A DNA stretch of 49,072 bases from contig JAGWBA010000009.1 of assembly GCA_021296215.1 (NCBI GenBank), positions 1 to 49,072 on the forward strand. The letters run 5' to 3'. The notes below the pieces were generated by a model. It ran no database searches and was not told the origin of the DNA. It was given only the letters and a program-made list of their open reading frames with translations. Position 1 is the stretch's first letter, and each line of letters opens with the position of its first letter. The translations under genes were made by a program, and so were the position numbers. Source of the DNA: Flavobacteriales bacterium. GTDB taxonomy: Bacteria > Bacteroidota > Bacteroidia > Flavobacteriales > ECT2AJA-044. Below are positions 1-9,775 of the stretch, piece after piece.

Positions 1-92
1 GATACGAAACTGTTCCTCTATAGACTCCAAAAAGTATTCGCCTGATCCTGCTACTCCCCATAAAAAAGACCTGATCCTGGAAATTCGCTCTC
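1..92. other. Left-edge stretch without an assigned gene
   Basis: No complete gene is visible. A short plus-strand frame open from the window edge ends at a TGA near position 45 and could be the tail of a gene lying outside, but it is too short to identify. The 10-mer cctgatcctg occurs twice, at 41-50 and 70-79. Confidence 0.4.
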
Positions 93-398
93 TTACCGGA
101 AGCGGCCGGGAGCGGCCAGAGTAGCGGCCAGAGTGCCGAAGAAGAGTACGAAGAATACGATATACAAGCCTACGCCGATCACCATGAAGATGAGTGAGGC
201 CTTGGCCCAGTTCGCTTTGTTCGGGTTAGCCGTGTCGCCAAAGCCCCAAACGAAGAGCATGACCAGGTTTACGATCGGAACCAACATGACGAGTTGGGTG
301 ATGAGCCAATCTTTGGTCGACATGACCGGTGCGGTAGGCTCCGCATTGTGGTTCAATGAAGTTTCGGCGGTCGGGGTTGGGGTGTCTTGGATTTCCAT
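93..398 (-). CDS. Small two-helix membrane protein, unknown function
   Basis: A 101-residue protein with a polar, proline- and threonine-rich N-terminus (about residues 1-30) and two hydrophobic segments (about 31-52 and 66-92). Between the helices is a charged stretch containing WGFGDTANPNKANWAKASL, a layout typical of short Bacteroidota inner-membrane proteins of unknown role. The C-terminus contains TLAATLAA, encoded by a perfect 12-bp tandem repeat. The gene is divergent from the DUF4870 gene, about 38 bp away. The start is the ATG at 398. I do not recognise a named family, and no function is assigned. Confidence 0.6.
   Translation of the reverse strand: MEIQDTPTPTAETSLNHNAEPTAPVMSTKDWLITQLVMLVPIVNLVMLFVWGFGDTANPNKANWAKASLIFMVIGVGLYIVFFVLFFGTLAATLAAPGRFR
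111..134. repeat. 12-bp tandem duplication inside the small membrane protein gene
   Basis: The unit agcggccagagt occurs twice back to back (111-122 and 123-134), with a partial third copy (agcggccggg) at 101-110. On the minus strand it encodes TLAA twice, close to the stop codon. The reading frame is kept because the unit is a multiple of three. Confidence 0.8.
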
Positions 399-416
399 TT
401 TATTGGTTTAGATTTG
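387..416 (+). promoter_or_regulatory. Candidate Bacteroidota promoter for the DUF4870-M48 pair
   Basis: TTG at 387-389, 19 bp, then TAGATTTG at 409-416. This fits the Bacteroidota pattern of TTG near -33 and TAnnTTTG near -7. Transcription would start near 423, just before the GTG at 437. The -33 element lies within the divergent gene. Confidence 0.55.
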
Positions 417-436
417 AAGCAAGATAACTCAAATTT

Positions 437-940
437 GTGAAATTGAAAGTATTCTTACCCCTTCCACAACCCAGCGAAATCAGCAGTAAAGAGCGAGAGC
501 GAGCCATGGCTTCATACATGACCATGATGGCTTCTTTGGCGGGCGGACTCCCACTTCCGTTCTTGAATTTGTTAGCCATTTACCTGTTTCATAGGTGGGT
601 GCGAAGTACGAGTAGGTTCGTTCATTTTCACTCGCTTCAGTCAATGTGGAGTCAGGCGCCTGTGACCATATTGAACAGCATCTTACTCGTATGGACCATC
701 GTTCGGATTTTTTCGGATGATTTTCGCTTCAGCGCGACGTATCTCGGATTTTTAATACCGCTTATCGTAATCAACGTGGCCTACTTCATAATGAGTGTCG
801 TAGCGGGTATGCGAGCTTACAAAGGCCGGTTTTATTACTTTCCGGTGTTTGGTCGGTGGGCGTACGAGGTTGCTTTCGACGATCTACTTTCGATCGCTAT
901 AGAGGGCGATGAAATCGAGAATAAACCCCCTGAAGGATGA
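437..940 (+). CDS. DUF4870 (Tic20-like) membrane protein
   Basis: A 167-residue protein with about four hydrophobic segments between residues 25 and 140. The segment KERERAMASYMTMMASLAGG followed by LPLPFLNLLA matches the DUF4870/Tic20-like family as I know it; the biochemical role of that family is unclear. The start is a GTG at 437. An ATG at 506 would remove the conserved KERERAMASY stretch, and the promoter at 387-416 also favours the GTG. The stop overlaps the start of the next gene as ATGA, so the two genes are almost certainly translated together. Confidence 0.75.
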   Translation: MKLKVFLPLPQPSEISSKERERAMASYMTMMASLAGGLPLPFLNLLAIYLFHRWVRSTSRFVHFHSLQSMWSQAPVTILNSILLVWTIVRIFSDDFRFSATYLGFLIPLIVINVAYFIMSVVAGMRAYKGRFYYFPVFGRWAYEVAFDDLLSIAIEGDEIENKPPEG

Positions 941-1692
941 AATTAAATCGCAAACAACGCGACCTTATTTGGTTGGTGGGCGGGTTCACCATTTTGTGGG
1001 TACTCGGAATTTGGCTGTTCAACTACATGAAGACCTCGGAGTCGATCGACGATTGGGGAGTGGCCCAGCGCGATTCGCTGGCCCTGGGTTTGCACGAGCA
1101 AATCATGTACGAATCGGACCTGTGGGAATCCGATACCCAGCGTATTCTCGATGGCTTGATCAAGGAGCGACTCGACCCACAGGACACGCTTGAGATCTAT
1201 TGGTTGAACGACCCAATCGTGAACGCCTTTACGACGACCAACGGAAAAATCTACATGTATCGAGGATTGTGTGAAGAGCTCGGAGAGCCCGAGATGATAG
1301 CGGCGGTCACGGCCCACGAGATCGCCCATCTTCGCGAACGTCACTTTGAAAAATCGGTCCGTCGCCAACTAGGTACAACGGCCCTGTTGGTGATGCTCTC
1401 CGGCGGCGATCCGGGATTGTGGCTTCAAGTGAACGGGATCTTGTTTGAGTCGTCTTTTAGTCGTCAGCAAGAAGCAGATGCCGATACACAAGCCATGGAA
1501 ATGCTGCTTGAACACGACTTGTCGCCGACGCATTTGGGTCGAGCTTTGAGCATTACCGATGAGCGGTCAAGATCCGAGGTGAACTGGACCTTTGCTTCGA
1601 CCCACCCGAGCTCGATGGACAGGGTGAGTAAGAGTCTCAACTACGAGATTCCCGATGATTTTGAAGAAGTGCCCTTCATTTGGGGCGAATAA
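937..1692 (+). CDS. M48-family zinc metallopeptidase
   Basis: A 251-residue membrane-anchored peptidase. An N-terminal hydrophobic helix (about residues 10-30) is followed by a catalytic domain with the zinc motif HEIAH at 127-131. The likely third zinc ligand is the glutamate at 179 in SRQQEADAD, and a late STHPSSMDRV motif (221-230) is typical of the family. M48 enzymes act in protein quality control at the envelope; the substrate here cannot be told. The gene overlaps the preceding DUF4870 gene by 4 nt. All key residues are present, so it should be active. Confidence 0.88.
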   Translation: MKLNRKQRDLIWLVGGFTILWVLGIWLFNYMKTSESIDDWGVAQRDSLALGLHEQIMYESDLWESDTQRILDGLIKERLDPQDTLEIYWLNDPIVNAFTTTNGKIYMYRGLCEELGEPEMIAAVTAHEIAHLRERHFEKSVRRQLGTTALLVMLSGGDPGLWLQVNGILFESSFSRQQEADADTQAMEMLLEHDLSPTHLGRALSITDERSRSEVNWTFASTHPSSMDRVSKSLNYEIPDDFEEVPFIWGE

Positions 1693-1718
1693 CTTTGCCG
1701 CCCAACGAGAAGATGGAA

Positions 1719-4700
1719 TTAGTCGGAATTTGGTGCATCGGCCCGTAGGGCCAGAAAACATTTTACTGTAGTTTCACCGATGCCTTCGGCCCGCACATGC
1801 ACTACATACATTCCGGAAGCGACCACCCTACCGCTCTCGTTCAAGAGGTTCCACTCCTGAAAGGTCCTAGGGTTATCCTTTTGGAAGCGTTTGACGAGCG
1901 TGCCGTTGGCCGAATAGATCGAAATAACACAACGTTGTGGCAAGTTGGTGATCTTGACGCGGCGCTCGAATGAGGTGTTTTCGTATGCCGAGTAAGCGTA
2001 GTAGGGGTTGGGAACCACACGAACGATACTGAGCGCGTTCTCCGCTGTATTTTGATCCGATACAATGGTGGCCATGTCGCTGGTTTCGAATTCGTACATC
2101 GGATGAGGGCCGTTGCTGTTGTCGATCTCGAGGTCTTCGTACTCTTTGGAAACACGAAGCTTGATCGTAACATCTGTTTCGAGGAAACTGCGTCCGTTGG
2201 CTACGGTCGGAATCATGGTCCAGGTGCAGTTTTGGAAAATTCCGCGCTTGTTGACCGGGGTTGGATTCAGTAGTGCTCCGTAATACGGGTTGTCTTGTGC
2301 GTTCGGGCCTTGGTAGGGGGCTGGATCGCCCAGATATTCGGGGCCCATGACATACAGGAAGTGCTTTCCTCCAAAGGTGACTTGACCAAGGTTGTTGATA
2401 ATGGTCGCGGTTGGATTCCAAATCATGTCGTTTCCGTTTTCACCGGCTTGCCGGCTGTCTTCCGCGAACATCAGGTTGAGGCGTATTCCGCGCTCCAGGT
2501 CAATGGCATATCCAGGGAACCAGCCTCATCCTTGTCCGGTTCCGTCGGATTTATCGTCTTTTCCGACCGAGGCCGCAGAGCGCAAGTCCAGCTTTTGAAC
2601 ATCGCCTACTATGGAGTCGATATCGTTTGCCTCAAGCACGGGCACACGAGTCCAGAGATCGGTATTCGATGTGATCACAATATCCACGCTATTCAGGTCT
2701 TCGAGGCGGGTAAGTCCACGGAAGTTGCTCCAGGCCGGACCACTTCCGAAAGGTGTATTCGGGCTTACGATGTCTCCACCGGCCAAACGATACGGCACTA
2801 CCCGGCCCTGCAGCACACCTTCGTAAACTTCTTGATCATCGAGGCCAATGAAGTCAATGAAGCCGCCCGTGCTGTTGGTGCCCGAGCGGATTCAGTTGAA
2901 GGGAGAATCTCCATCGACATCCGAGACACCGGTGAGCCATGCTTTGGTGATATCACCGAACAGAATTTCTGCGTTGAGGAATCCGTTTCCTTCCGCGGGT
3001 CGGTCGCCCGGATTCTCGGCATCGACCACGCTTAGGCTCAGTCCCCAAAATTCACCGGACTCCGTTACTAGTAGTTGCTCTTTTTCTACAGCGATGCTGT
3101 TTTGACTATAGATGGTGTCCTCAGAATTGCCCCCGGGTAGGTGAACGACGTACCAGGTACTAGACGGTGTTGCGCCGTTGAAAACGATGCGGAACCTTCC
3201 GTCAGGTACTTGAAGTGGATCAACGACTTTGATCTTCACCGGGCCTGCGCCGTTTTTGTATGTAGGGTAATCGAGGGTGAATTGTTCGGCGATTGCGTGG
3301 CTCGATGCTTCGTCCGGATCGAGTATGTTTCCGCCGTTACCCGTTCCTTCAATACGCGTCAATCGGGGTCCGTCACCATATTGGGATTGTTGTACCGTAC
3401 CCACCAACTCTGGAGATTCGATGTGCGGAATGTCACTGTAAACGGAAGTGTTTAGTCTACTCGGCAGAAAAAGCCGGGTTTGGCCGTCGAGGGCCGTTGG
3501 GTCGGTCGGATTATAAGTTTTGTAGTTGTTGTGGGCATAGACCACGGCCATGTAGTAGTAGGGCTTATGGTTTACAAGGGTAGGATCACCTGTAGCGAAT
3601 TTGTCTTCGGTGATCTGAAACGATTTCTTTATTCCCTCATCGGCCGCCATTATGGTCATGTTGCGTGCAACTGTTACACCGAGGGCGGCGTCCGGCTCAT
3701 AATTGACCAATGTGGTGACCTCGTTCTTAACGTCGCATTGAGCTACGAGTCGTGCACGATCCGGGTCGTATAACTCGGCCTGAGTGACCTCGGGGTCGCG
3801 CAGTTGAAAGATCTGATAACCTTCAAAGCGATAGAGTGAATCGGGATATTGGGTGATGGTTGGGTTGACCTCCGCGTAGGATTCGTTGAAGTTATTCGAA
3901 GCTTCATCGTTACCCGGGTAAATTACGAGGGCCTGATCGAGTTCTTGAATGGCCAAGTTTGGAGCATCGGGTCCATCGAGCATTTGAAAACATCTATCGA
4001 ACAAGGCCTGAACCTGGTCATCGGCCAATCGCATTTTCTCCAGAGAGGCCAATCGACCACCTGATGGATCACGGGCCCAAACAGCCGCCTCTGTAACGGT
4101 TTGTACGCCTCCCGGAGGTAGGGTGAAAGGTCGGGCCGACATGATGAATCGTCTATCGGCCGGAGTATTTCCGGCAGTGCTTTCGGTCCGGGTGTAGTCG
4201 GGATAATCGGGATGTGAATCGCCAAAAAACATGTAGTTGGTTTCCGGGCCGGGTCCGCCCGTAGCATCGTGACCATTGGTGCCGTTGAATACCACGTGGG
4301 TACTATCTCGCCAAATAGCTTGCAGGTAATGGTAAAAGTCCCATTCATTGTTGGGCGGGCCTAAAACTGTGAAATCACCATTGTAATACATGAAACTGCT
4401 CATCGAGATGCGCTCCTCTTCCTCGTCGATTTGCCCGTCCCAGTCGTTATCGATGCCGTCGTTAGGATCGGCGAGCGGGCCACCGATGAAATCAATTCCT
4501 ATTGCGGGTAGACTTTCACCGTACCCGGTAGCCCCATCATCGATGCTATCCCCATTGTACGCGTATCCAATGCCCCGTACAACGTCACAACCTACATAGT
4601 CGTCTTGATAATTACCGAGGCCATTATCGACCCATTGGCCGAAGTACATCTGATTGAGGTTGAAAGACCCACGGTTGATCATCCGGTATCGGTAGAACGT

Positions 4701-5444
4701 GGTATTATTGACATCATCCGCCGTGACAAAGGCGAAAGCCTGTGCCTGAATTTCGAGATTCATGGCCTCACTGTTCGATTCTGTATGTCTATTCCCATTA
4801 TCATTGAACACATACCAAAGACATTGATCGCCGTATAATGCATTCTTGTCAGTGCAATCCCCGGTTCCGTCATAGAGTAAAGGGTAATCACCATTTTGAG
4901 GATCCTACCACCCATCTCCATCGGCGTCGTAAAAGGGGGCCAATTGTTCTATTCCTCCACCTGCATCAGGCCTATTTCCCGGCCAATTCATGATCGATTC
5001 CGGAATTTGTGGATTGGGTGATGTAGAATCGTTCAATGCTCGAACGTAGGCTTCGATTTCGTGCCGCTTTATCTCATAAATATCGTCGTAGGTATCGCAC
5101 CGAGTATCGAAAGTAGTACCGTCTGTGTAGTCCAGTGGGCCCGGCCAAAAGTCATTTCCGTCTTGGCGATAGGTTTGAGCGGCAACCTTCAGCTGCCCTC
5201 CGTCGTCGACCGCACCAAGCCAAAGAGCGCCAGCGAGAATGGCGTTCTTCGTAGACCCTTTTGGAACTTCGTACTTGCCTGTATTGAGGTCCCACCATTT
5301 ATCAGCTCCATTTAGGATCGTCGTTCGCCCGTTATTGATGTCGAGCGTCGCACGACCAACGGGCGGCGTGCACGGGGTTAGTGGGATTTGACTCCAAAGT
5401 AGGGTCGGGGCGAATAGTAACGCCATGAGTAGAAGTCTGGTCAT
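1719..5444 (-). pseudogene. Large secreted T9SS protein broken by three in-frame stops
   Basis: One frame runs for 1,242 codons, interrupted by TAG at 4905-4907 (codon 180), TGA at 2892-2894 (codon 851) and TGA at 2526-2528 (codon 973), with no frameshift. The N-terminus, starting at the ATG at 5444, is a signal peptide (MTRLLLMALLFAPTLLWSQ). The middle is a long beta-rich extracellular region with a calcium-type NDGIDNDWDGQIDEEEE stretch. The C-terminus is a type A T9SS sorting domain (VRVVPNPYYAYSAYE to the end). Sequence on both sides of each stop reads as continuous family sequence: DGDGW|DPQNGDYP, GDSPFN|IRSGTNSTG and GTGQG|GWFPGYAIDLE. From memory of such proteins, Tyr and Trp are likely at the first two sites. 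An internal GTG at 4811 could start a fragment, but it would have no signal peptide. Confidence 0.85.
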
Positions 5445-5579
5445 AGTAATCGTATCTGTAGCCTTGCATATGTTACAAACGAATATGTTGACTCGCAAAC
5501 AGACATTTTCCATAAATCACATATTTGGCGACTCCCAACATTTCTGGCTTTAAAGTCGAATCTTGACTAACTTCGTCGC

Positions 5580-7208
5580 ATGAAACAATACATCCACGCA
5601 TTTGCGACTCTATTGGCCCTTTGGGCCATTGTCCTGCAGAGTTCAGCTCAAGTCACCATTGATGGGGTTTTTAATGACTGGGATGGCGCAGTTGCAACCA
5701 GCGACCCGGCCGGAGATCACACGTATTTCGATCTATTGCAGACTCGCGTGTACAGCGATGCGGATTTCGTCAACTTCCAGATCCATGGAGCTCAAGATTG
5801 GCAGTTCAACAGCGAATACGGCATTACCTTATGTCTCGATCTCGATGCGGACCCCCAAACGGGTACCCCGTACGAAGGCATGGGGGCCGATCTCATCTGG
5901 CGCTTTCACCAGCGTGAAGGCACATGGAACGGACAAACCATAGAACACGGCGACGTGGGCATGTACGCGGGTCCGACCGTGACCTCGGACCGATTCGAAG
6001 TCGCCTTTGACCGCAACGGTCCACTTCAATTCGGCGATAGCATCCGCTTCGCTTGGGTGAGCATGGGAGGCGCTGACGATAAACTGCCCGACTCCGGAAG
6101 CATTGTCCACACCCTCGATAACAACAGCTTTCCGTACTCGCCGCTCGGCTTGCAACGCCTTGATCCGGCCCACCTGCGCCTGATGACTTATAATGTGGAA
6201 CACGACGGGCTCGTAGATCCTGTACTCGGCCCCAAAATAGTAACGGTAATTCAAAACGTAGCCCCCGATATCATCACCTTCAATGAACTCTGGGATACTC
6301 CGGCCGGCCAAGTGAAACAAATTTTGGACACGGCATTACCCATCGCCGGGGGATGGCACACGGATAAACTTTTTAATGGAAACGTAACGGCGAGTCGCTA
6401 TCCCATTACCCAGAGTTACCTGCTCGATCCCGAAGACCGCATCTTGGTGAGTCTGATCGGCTTGCCGGCTAGTTATCCGACCGATATCGTGGTCGCCAAC
6501 CTCCACCTCAAATGCTGCGATGCCGACGATCGCCGCCAAGAGCAGGTCGATGGCCTCGTGGCGCTTTACCGCGACTTGCAGCAAACCGGCGGAAACATCG
6601 ATGTTCCCTTTGGTACGGCTTTCGTGGTTCAAGGCGATATGAACCTCGTAGGGGACAAGCGACAGCTCGAAACCATTGTTTCGGGCGACGTGCTCGACGA
6701 AGTTACCTTCGGAACTGACTTTCTGCCCGACTGGGATGGCTCGCCATTGGCCGATAGCGCGCCGCTGCACCACACTCAGCGTCAATCGTACACCTGGCCC
6801 GGCACCGGTTCAAGCTATTATCCGGGCCGCCTCGATTACATTTTTTTTAGTGATTATGCCCTGCGGGCCGAAAAAGCCCTCGTCGTCTCCGACTCTTCTT
6901 CTTTCGCTGCTTCCGATCACCTTCCTGTGGTCGTCGATTTCAGTTGGAATCAAGTGAGCAATCGCCCGGAAGTGAGTAAACCCCAAGTCGACATCGTTCC
7001 CAATCCGGCCGCTGAGGCCGTCACCGTTAAATGGGAGAAAGGCCAAGTGCACCGGATAGAACTGCGCGATGCCCAGGGCCGTTCGCTCGGCCAATACCGG
7101 ATATCGAAAAGGCAAAAAGAAATTGAATTCGACCTGCGCAAATACTCCATCGGGAGCTATTACATTTTAGTGAATGACCGATACGGATACCCTTTGATCA
7201 AGAACTAA
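5580..7208 (+). CDS. Secreted DNase I-fold hydrolase with T9SS sorting domain
   Basis: A 542-residue exported protein. Signal peptide at 1-24; a CBM9-like beta-sandwich starting VTIDGVFNDWDG at about 25-190; an endonuclease/exonuclease/phosphatase domain at about 200-455; and a type A T9SS tail from about 470 (VDIVPNPAAEAVTV). Catalytic-type motifs of the family are present: TYNVEHDG (Asn 205), FNELWD (Glu 236), NLHLKC (307-312), QGDMN (351-355), RLDYIFF and SDHLPV (445-450). The substrate could be DNA, RNA or a phosphoester such as a phosphoinositide or sphingolipid head group; sequence alone does not decide. The gene is intact, unlike its neighbours on both sides, and its end overlaps the convergent CPBP gene by 11 nt. 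Confidence 0.85.
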   Translation: MKQYIHAFATLLALWAIVLQSSAQVTIDGVFNDWDGAVATSDPAGDHTYFDLLQTRVYSDADFVNFQIHGAQDWQFNSEYGITLCLDLDADPQTGTPYEGMGADLIWRFHQREGTWNGQTIEHGDVGMYAGPTVTSDRFEVAFDRNGPLQFGDSIRFAWVSMGGADDKLPDSGSIVHTLDNNSFPYSPLGLQRLDPAHLRLMTYNVEHDGLVDPVLGPKIVTVIQNVAPDIITFNELWDTPAGQVKQILDTALPIAGGWHTDKLFNGNVTASRYPITQSYLLDPEDRILVSLIGLPASYPTDIVVANLHLKCCDADDRRQEQVDGLVALYRDLQQTGGNIDVPFGTAFVVQGDMNLVGDKRQLETIVSGDVLDEVTFGTDFLPDWDGSPLADSAPLHHTQRQSYTWPGTGSSYYPGRLDYIFFSDYALRAEKALVVSDSSSFAASDHLPVVVDFSWNQVSNRPEVSKPQVDIVPNPAAEAVTVKWEKGQVHRIELRDAQGRSLGQYRISKRQKEIEFDLRKYSIGSYYILVNDRYGYPLIKN

Positions 7209-8095
7209 AAGGCTTTATGTCTTTTTGGATTCGGGATTTTCTATAAAACCAAAGTACGGCGGCAAAACCAAGGATAATGCCGACCGGCAGAACGACTTGG
7301 AGTGGACCTTGCTGCACGTCGCCCGTGAGTTGAATGATATCCGAACTCTCGGGACCCAAATACCTCAGGAGGTAGACAAAACTGAAGTGAAAGCCGATTC
7401 CCGTCCAAATACTGCCCGAATGGTATCGGAGGAACTGTTGGAACACGGCGAAGAAAAACATGGTGATGAGGTACCCCCCGGTAACTTGGCTGTGGCCTCC
7501 AACATATACGGAGTCAAAAAGCAGCCCTTGGATAGGTGCCGTCGCTACGGGCAACGCCACAAAAAGTAAAATGGATAGCGCTGAGGCTTTGAAGGCGTTC
7601 ATTTTCTGCAAGCCCTTTCCGTACAGGTAGCCCCGAAAGGCAAACTCTTCCGGAATGGCTTCAAAGAACAACACGATCGCAGCGCTGATCCAAAAGGACT
7701 GTGACCCCGGTATGTCTATGTTCCAAAGCACGTCGCTCCAACCGAGCAAATTGGCGACAGCTCCTGTGATCGCCAAGGGAGCTGCGATCATAAGTACTCC
7801 GGTCCCGAATTGTTTGAGCGCTCTTCTAGGTTTAACGAGGCTTAAATCGGTTCGTTTCTTGGAGATAACGCACGCCGAAAATGGCACCGATTACGACGGA
7901 GGTCATGAAGCCTGCTTTGGCGAGCTGACTCCACACCACAGAAATACCTGCATTACTCATAAAATCAGCTGCCCAGGCCCCGCCAATTAACACAACCCCG
8001 GTGGCCACCCAAACGATAACTATTCCGACGATCCGGTTTTTCACAGTACTAAAGCTTTGGTTTACAGAGTTAAGACGAAGAAATCGCCCCGGCAT
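7198..8095 (-). pseudogene. CPBP-family intramembrane protease, frameshifted
   Basis: Two overlapping frames together make one CPBP (Rce1/abortive-infection type) membrane protease of about 295 residues. The first, from the ATG at 8095, encodes the N-terminal helices and ends FGVRYLQETNRFKPR. The second continues KKRTDLSLVKPRRALKQFG and carries the glutamate motif PEEFAFRGYLYG and the FHFSF motif in later helices. Removing one C from the CC at about 7855-7862 would join them as GVRYLKKRTDLSLVKPR, so a single-base insertion explains the break. CPBP proteins cleave prenylated or other membrane peptides in some lineages; the role here is unknown. An in-frame start in the second part (position 7887) would give a protein lacking the first helices. 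Confidence 0.75.
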
Positions 8096-8134
8096 TACAC
8101 ACCCTTTACGAATTGCGTCCGTATATTTAAGCAC

Positions 8135-9775
8135 ATGAAACGATTTTTAACCCTTTTGCTCGGACTCGTGACCTGGGCGACATCAGCTACCCACATCATC
8201 GGAGGGGAAATACGCTATACCTCTTTAGGAAACGGGTTATACGACCTCGAAATGCTTGTGTATCGCGACCCTAACGGTGGTCCATTATTCGACGATCCGG
8301 CGATATTCAGTATCCGGGATGAATTCGGGGCCGAAGTGCTAACCCTCGATTTCTTTCTCGATAGTATGGACTTTGTTCCTTTGTCTGAAGATACTTGCTA
8401 CGCCAGTGGCTCCGGACTCGAAGTGGTGGTTGAACGCGGCTATTACCGCGACACCGTTTCGCTGCCCGACAGTACCAAGGGCTACGTGCTGATCTACCAG
8501 CGCTGCTGCCGTAACGCGACCATCCTGAATATTCCGAACCCGCTGACTTGGGGCGCAACGTATGCAACTCGCATTCCGGCGCGAGACGAACACATCAACA
8601 GCAATCCGCATTTTCCATCTCCTCCGCCCATCGTAGTATGTGTGAATCAGGCCTTTTACTACGATCACAGCGGTGTAGATGCCGACGGCGACTCCCTCAG
8701 CTACGCCTTCGGTCAACCGTTCACGGGAGGTAGTCAAGCCAATCCGGCCCCAGTACCCCCACCGCCTCCCTTTACGCCAATTCCTTGGGCACCGGGTTAT
8801 AGCACCAACGACTGGATCGATGCCAACCCGAATTTTGCCATTAATCCGATCACCGGTGTGATCACCGGAACACCGACCACGATAGGCCAGTACGTGACCC
8901 AAGTGAGGGTGACCGAATGGCGAAATGGCGAGAACATCAACGTTACTTGGCGCGATTTTCAGGTCAATGTGGTTCAGTGCCTTCCGTATCCGACCGCGGT
9001 CATCCTCGAGCAAAACGACTCGTGCAGCGGGCTCAATGGCACCTATATCGCGGCCGGAAACTATTTCGATGAGATCAACTGGATCCTCACGCTGCCCGAT
9101 GGTACTCAAGAACCTCTTGGGTCCGACTCGATTCTTACGCTTTCAAGACCTGACACCGGTGCGTACATTCTCACCCTGCAGGTTTCGAACGGAATATGCG
9201 GCGATACAGTGGAGTCGGAGCTCTGGTTGTACGAACCCGATATCGGGCTGGCTATTTTAGGGCCGGATTCCGTCTGTTTCCCTCAAGACCAACCCGAATG
9301 GAACATCGTGCCCAATGTGCCTGCCGAAGGATCGAGCGCGTGGTACGTCAATGGGGTCGAGCAATCTGGTTCCGTTCCGGAGCCTTCCGCCTTCTCGGCG
9401 GGATACAATCAAATCTCGTTCACCAAGAACTACAGGGGATGTTCGTGGTCCGACACCGCCGATGTTTACTGGGCCATCTGCGTGGATATTAAATCGCCAA
9501 ACGTATTCACGCCGAACGGCGATGGTGAGAACGACAATTGGTATCCGTTTTGGGAGTACGAACCCGAGCGTATCGAGATCGTGATCTTCGATCGCTGGGG
9601 CGTCAAGGTATTTGAGGGCGCTTCCGACACTCCAGATCTTTGGAAAGGGTGGAACGGTGTCAATTACTCCTCCAAGCAAGACTGCTCAGAGGGAACGTAC
9701 TATTGGGTGGTTCGAGGATTTGCCCTTGGCGAGATCTTTTCTGAAACTACCGGCTTTCTGACGCTTTTGCGGTAA
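8135..9775 (+). CDS. Type B T9SS (gliding-motility-associated C-terminal domain) protein
   Basis: A 546-residue cell-surface or secreted protein. The signal peptide begins MKRFLTLLLGLVTWATSA; the start at 8135 is chosen because it opens directly onto this peptide, while the in-frame upstream codons look like leader. The mature protein begins THIIGGEIRYTSLGNG, a common opening of type B cargo proteins. It continues through Ig-like repeats with a proline-rich stretch (APVPPPPPFTPIPW). It ends in the CHU_C/type B sorting domain: SPNVFTPNGDGENDNWYPF, then IVIFDRWGVKVFEG, WKGWNG and GTYYWVVRG. Type B domains route proteins through T9SS and commonly leave them in or near the outer surface. The gene overlaps the convergent antiporter pseudogene by 29 nt at its 3' end. 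Confidence 0.88.
   Translation: MKRFLTLLLGLVTWATSATHIIGGEIRYTSLGNGLYDLEMLVYRDPNGGPLFDDPAIFSIRDEFGAEVLTLDFFLDSMDFVPLSEDTCYASGSGLEVVVERGYYRDTVSLPDSTKGYVLIYQRCCRNATILNIPNPLTWGATYATRIPARDEHINSNPHFPSPPPIVVCVNQAFYYDHSGVDADGDSLSYAFGQPFTGGSQANPAPVPPPPPFTPIPWAPGYSTNDWIDANPNFAINPITGVITGTPTTIGQYVTQVRVTEWRNGENINVTWRDFQVNVVQCLPYPTAVILEQNDSCSGLNGTYIAAGNYFDEINWILTLPDGTQEPLGSDSILTLSRPDTGAYILTLQVSNGICGDTVESELWLYEPDIGLAILGPDSVCFPQDQPEWNIVPNVPAEGSSAWYVNGVEQSGSVPEPSAFSAGYNQISFTKNYRGCSWSDTADVYWAICVDIKSPNVFTPNGDGENDNWYPFWEYEPERIEIVIFDRWGVKVFEGASDTPDLWKGWNGVNYSSKQDCSEGTYYWVVRGFALGEIFSETTGFLTLLR

Noticed and set aside
2295-3035. Plus-strand open frame inside the large T9SS gene
   Set aside because: It is the reverse of the T9SS coding sequence; the minus strand carries clear family sequence.
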